DNA from: G963664835 sp963664835
GTDB lineage: Bacteria > Chloroflexota > UBA6077 > FW602-bin22 > JBCLEL01
Direction: 5' to 3'
Length of the DNA stretch: 64,000 nucleotides
NCBI GenBank assembly: GCA_963664835.2
Contig: CAXXUG010000020.1
Location: 124,001-188,000, forward strand
Position 1 is the first letter of the stretch; every line of letters begins with the position of its first letter. Both the position numbers and the translations under genes were made by a program. The notes under the pieces were generated by a model. That model saw only the letters and a program-made list of their open reading frames with translations, had not been told where the DNA came from and did not search any database. Of the stretch, positions 61,254 to 64,000 are shown one piece after another.

Positions 61254-62435
61254 ATGCAAGTGGCTTGCGTGCTCATAAGGAACTTTCCATTCCGAGTGGA
61301 AGTCGAGCGCTCTCCTTCGCTTTCTGGATGCGATGTTCTGCTGGTTCAGTCTATCGGTAGCAAGCGCTCTGTCCTAGATACATCTCCGTCGATCTCGGAT
61401 GTATTTCCAGGCGATTCACTGCAAGAAGCGCTCTCGATTCATCCTAACGCTATCCAGTGTGAGGCGGACCCGCCTCTCTACGAGCAGCGATTCGAAGGGC
61501 TATTGGACCGCCTGGAACAGGTGAGTCCAGTGGTCCAAGGCAGCGATATAGGTTGTGCTTACGTAGGACTCGACGGTCTGGCGAGGATGTATCACGGAGA
61601 GGAGGGACTGTTCGAGGCACTGAAGGGGGCCGTGCCCGCGGAGCTGGAGCCACGGATTGGCGTGGGGCCGGGCAAGTTTCCCGCTGCTGTAGCCGCCTCT
61701 ACCGCCCGTCCTGATGAGGCAGTAGTCGCGCCCGTGGATCTCGAGTCCTTCCTGGCGGGGCATTCAGTCGATGTTCTGCCGGTGCCGGTTGAGATCCGAA
61801 CTCGGCTGAAGCGTCTTGGCATGCCTACGCTGCGAGACATAGCCCGGCAGAGGGTTGGGCCGATGCAGGCTCAGTTCGGACCGGCCGGCCGTCGAATCTG
61901 GGAGTTGGCCCAGGGCATCGATAACACCCCTCTCATCCCGCGCAGGCACGAGTTGGAAATCACTGATTGGGTCAGTTTTCCGACGCCAATTGTGGCGAGT
62001 GAGACAATTCTTATCGCCGCCGAAAGTCTGCTGGTGCGTGTTTTCGACAGGCCGGAGATGCGCGGACGCCGGGCGCGTCTCGCGTTGCTCGAGGCCAGCA
62101 TCTTCCGACGGACCACTTGGCAGCGACGTGTGTCCTTCAAGGACGCGGTTGGAGACTCGCGCAATGCTTTGGCAGCTATCGAGTACGCCCTTTCTCTAAC
62201 TCCACCACCCGGGCCGATCGAGGATTTGTCCCTGACTCTCCTGGACATCACCGGCCGGGCCGGCCGCCAGATCAGCCTTTTTCCTGACGTACGCAAACGC
62301 GATCAACTGAGGGAGTCTCTTCGTCAACTCGAGGCTCGGCTGGGAAGAAGACCACCAATTTACCAATTCAAGGAAGCAGAACCGTGGTCAAGGATACCCG
62401 AGCGCCGGATGGTGCTGGTCGAATACTCGCCGTAA
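61254..62435 (+). CDS. imuB: ImuB-like Y-family polymerase homologue
   Basis: This 393-residue protein has Y-family palm/thumb and little-finger-like regions but lacks the catalytic acidic motifs (its start, QVACVLIRNFPFRVEVE, has no DxD), as in ImuB, a non-catalytic mutasome adaptor. Other motifs: CAYVGLDGLARMYHGEEGL, IGVGPGKFPAAVAASTARP and LKRLGMPTLRDIARQR. C-terminal residues ISLFPD may form a clamp-binding motif. Part of a SOS-controlled operon with a DUF6504 protein and DnaE2. An upstream start at 61206 lies in the promoter and is rejected. ImuA is not in this operon. Confidence 0.9.
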   Translation: MQVACVLIRNFPFRVEVERSPSLSGCDVLLVQSIGSKRSVLDTSPSISDVFPGDSLQEALSIHPNAIQCEADPPLYEQRFEGLLDRLEQVSPVVQGSDIGCAYVGLDGLARMYHGEEGLFEALKGAVPAELEPRIGVGPGKFPAAVAASTARPDEAVVAPVDLESFLAGHSVDVLPVPVEIRTRLKRLGMPTLRDIARQRVGPMQAQFGPAGRRIWELAQGIDNTPLIPRRHELEITDWVSFPTPIVASETILIAAESLLVRVFDRPEMRGRRARLALLEASIFRRTTWQRRVSFKDAVGDSRNALAAIEYALSLTPPPGPIEDLSLTLLDITGRAGRQISLFPDVRKRDQLRESLRQLEARLGRRPPIYQFKEAEPWSRIPERRMVLVEYSP

Positions 62436-62671
62436 ATCGTCCCCAACCTGTCATCGTCAAGACTGATTATGGGGGAAGGCCGGCGGAAGTAACGCAGGGA
62501 AGAGGCCGGTGCAAGGCGACGGTACGCTCAGTGTGGCGGATCGACGACGAGTGGTGGCGGGGGGAACCCGTCTCGCGATTGTATTACTCGGTGTTGCTAG
62601 AAACCGGCGTCGTTATGACGATCTTCAGAGACCTGACAACCGACAAATGGTACAGGCAGCGCTATGGCTGA
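62384..62671 (+). CDS. DUF6504-type protein in mutasome operon
   Basis: This 95-residue protein starts at GTG 62384 inside the end of imuB and ends inside dnaE2, so all three are translationally coupled. The core WRIDDEWWRGEPVSRLYYSV, then TIFRDLTTDKWYRQRYG, matches the small domain often encoded between imuB and dnaE2. It has no known enzymatic activity; it probably assembles with the translesion polymerase complex. Confidence 0.8.
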   Translation: MVKDTRAPDGAGRILAVNRPQPVIVKTDYGGRPAEVTQGRGRCKATVRSVWRIDDEWWRGEPVSRLYYSVLLETGVVMTIFRDLTTDKWYRQRYG

Positions 62672-64000
62672 GTACGCCGAGCTCCACTGCCACTCGAACT
62701 ACTCCTTTCACGATGGGGCGTCCGCCATCCACGAACTGGCCCATCGGGCCAGGGAGCTAGGCTATGCCGCGCTGGCCCTAACGGACCACGACAACCTGTG
62801 TGGGGCAATGGAGTTCGCCCAGGCGGCTCAAGGCCTGAGCTTGAACGGCATCATTGGCGCCGAGGTCACGCTCGAGAGTGGTCACCACCTCACCCTGTTG
62901 GCGGAAACGCAGAAGGGCTACAACAATCTCTGCCGGCTCATCTCATATGCGCACATCAACAATCCAAGGCGCAATCCCGCCATTGCCCTGGACTCGATAC
63001 CAGATCACGCCGAGGGTCTGATCGCCCTGTCCGGCTGTCCATCAGGGGAGGTCCCCAGGCTGATACAGTCAGAAAGCATCTCCGAAGCCGAGATGGCGGC
63101 CAGACGGTACCTGGACTGGTTTGGACCAGGGAATTTCTACCTGGAGCTGCAACGCAACTTGGTCCACGGCGACGACGAGCGTATTCGTGGACTACTGGCA
63201 TTGAGCCGCAAGCTAGAAATTGGGGTCCTGGCCACCAACAACGTTCACTACCACCGGCGGTATCGTCACCGACTGCAGGACGCCTTGGTTGCGATAAGAG
63301 CCTGCAAGACGCTGGATGAGACTCACCGCGAGCGCCGGCCGAACTCAGAGTTCTATCTGAAATCGCCGGCTGTCATGGCCTCGTTGTTTGCCGAGATACC
63401 GGAAGCGATAACCAACACCTTGGTGGTTGCCGAGAGGTGCAAGTTCGACCTGACGCGGGACCTCGACTACCGATTCCCAGACTACCCGGTACCGGATGGA
63501 TTTACGCCCGACACCTACCTGGCAAAGATATGTCGCGAGGCTGCTAGACGCAAGTACGGATTCATAGACGAGAGGGTGCGAGCCAGATTGGAAGAGGAGT
63601 TGCGACTCATCGGCAAGCACGGCTTGGCCGGATTTCTTCTGATCTACTACGACATCATCCAGTTGGCACGAGAGATCATGATAGAGCTCGGATTGTCCAG
63701 CCCGGACATTCCGTTGGAGGACAATCCGCCGGGGCGTGGGCGCGGCTCGTCAGTGGCGATGCTGGTGGGTTATCTCATTGGCCTATCGCACATCGATCCG
63801 CTCGAGTACGATCTCTCGCTGGAGAGGTTTCTATCCGAGGACGATCTCGGCGTGGTTCCGGACATCGACTTGGACTTTCCTCGCAATATTCGAGAGAGGT
63901 TGATTGTGAGGGCGCATCAGAAATGGGGCTGGGACCACGCCGCTCTCGCCGGAATGATCGGCACCTACCATATAAAGGGTGCAATTCGCGATCTGGGAAA
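62664..64000 (+). CDS. dnaE2: Error-prone DNA polymerase III alpha subunit (DnaE2), 5' part
   Basis: ATG 62664 overlaps the upstream gene by 8 bp. The 445 codons visible contain the N-terminal PHP domain (ELHCHSNYSFHDG, LTDHDN), the DnaE palm region with GRGSSVAMLVGYLIGLSHID and the catalytic PDIDLDF (DxD) motif near 63860. The gene continues beyond the window. In an SOS-controlled imuB operon this is DnaE2-type rather than the main replicase: it would carry out mutagenic translesion synthesis. Confidence 0.93.
   Translation, partial: MAEYAELHCHSNYSFHDGASAIHELAHRARELGYAALALTDHDNLCGAMEFAQAAQGLSLNGIIGAEVTLESGHHLTLLAETQKGYNNLCRLISYAHINNPRRNPAIALDSIPDHAEGLIALSGCPSGEVPRLIQSESISEAEMAARRYLDWFGPGNFYLELQRNLVHGDDERIRGLLALSRKLEIGVLATNNVHYHRRYRHRLQDALVAIRACKTLDETHRERRPNSEFYLKSPAVMASLFAEIPEAITNTLVVAERCKFDLTRDLDYRFPDYPVPDGFTPDTYLAKICREAARRKYGFIDERVRARLEEELRLIGKHGLAGFLLIYYDIIQLAREIMIELGLSSPDIPLEDNPPGRGRGSSVAMLVGYLIGLSHIDPLEYDLSLERFLSEDDLGVVPDIDLDFPRNIRERLIVRAHQKWGWDHAALAGMIGTYHIKGAIRDLG

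Noticed and set aside
1..64000. tRNA or rRNA genes
   Set aside because: No T-loop/acceptor combinations or rRNA-like stretches were found by eye; a tRNAscan-type search would be decisive.

Overview
The window (about 58-60 % GC, genes on both strands, many TTG/GTG starts) looks like a chromosomal segment of an uncultivated Chloroflexota bacterium, most like Dehalococcoidia/SAR202. This rests on gene content: a galactonate-dehydratase-type enolase-superfamily enzyme, a phytanoyl-CoA dioxygenase, a corrinoid methyltransferase operon, 2-oxoacid:ferredoxin oxidoreductase, DrrAB-type exporters and a Gram-positive-type LexA box. Taxonomy is an inference. No rRNA, tRNA or CRISPR array was seen.

Layout. 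0.1-4.6 kb: LiaF-like membrane protein, a nonsense-interrupted VOC gene, an orphan antitoxin, an enolase-superfamily dehydratase and a PhyH dioxygenase. 4.6-6.7 kb: repeats carrying IS110 copy 1. 6.7-11.1 kb: lipid kinase, EamA transporter, twin small membrane proteins, ArsP-type permease, epimerase. 12.2-14.5 kb: obg-nadD and a LysM lipoprotein. 14.9-24.8 kb: peptide-binding protein with an extra N-terminal domain, DrrAB-type exporter, DUF2332, MFS, LVIVD lipoprotein, HpaI-type aldolase. 24.8-26.3 kb: 1.5 kb of dispersed repeats. 26.3-32.7 kb: TPR lipoprotein, second ABC exporter, orphan antitoxin, RNA methyltransferase, RHH-VapC module. 32.7-37.3 kb: a decaying stretch with two mutarotase-like genes, a frameshifted VOC gene, an MNT-HEPN scar, an amidohydrolase pseudogene and a frameshifted HicBA module. 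37.5-46.8 kb: SDR, two small membrane proteins, IS110 copy 2 (identical to copy 1), tandem transaldolases, aldo/keto reductase, a probable selenocysteine redoxin with a DM13 partner, and a NUDIX hydrolase. 47.6-53.7 kb: corrinoid methyl-transfer operon. 54.1-60.9 kb: CMD protein, hydroxyacid dehydrogenase, small proteins, korAB and a divergent LysR regulator. 61.2-64 kb: a LexA-controlled imuB-DUF6504-dnaE2 operon that runs off the window.

How genes work together. The clearest units are: (i) the minus-strand corrinoid operon (homocysteine methyltransferase-like, an unrecognised 226-residue protein, UroD-fold methyltransferase, corrinoid protein, a small four-cysteine protein, RACo-type reactivase), with a Virulence_fact-family gene just upstream; (ii) the SOS mutasome operon, where a GAAC-N4-GTTC box lies between near-consensus -35 and -10 elements; (iii) the redoxin-DM13 pair, where an in-frame TGA replaces the first cysteine of the CxxC motif and a 7-bp hairpin fitting a bacterial SECIS follows; (iv) korAB with a divergent LysR gene.

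Intergenic DNA is rich in several dispersed palindromic repeat families, often in the same order. Both IS110 copies sit inside one of these repeats, and their 5' non-coding ends (candidate bridge RNAs) contain short stretches matching it. Toxin-antitoxin modules are numerous but mostly broken.
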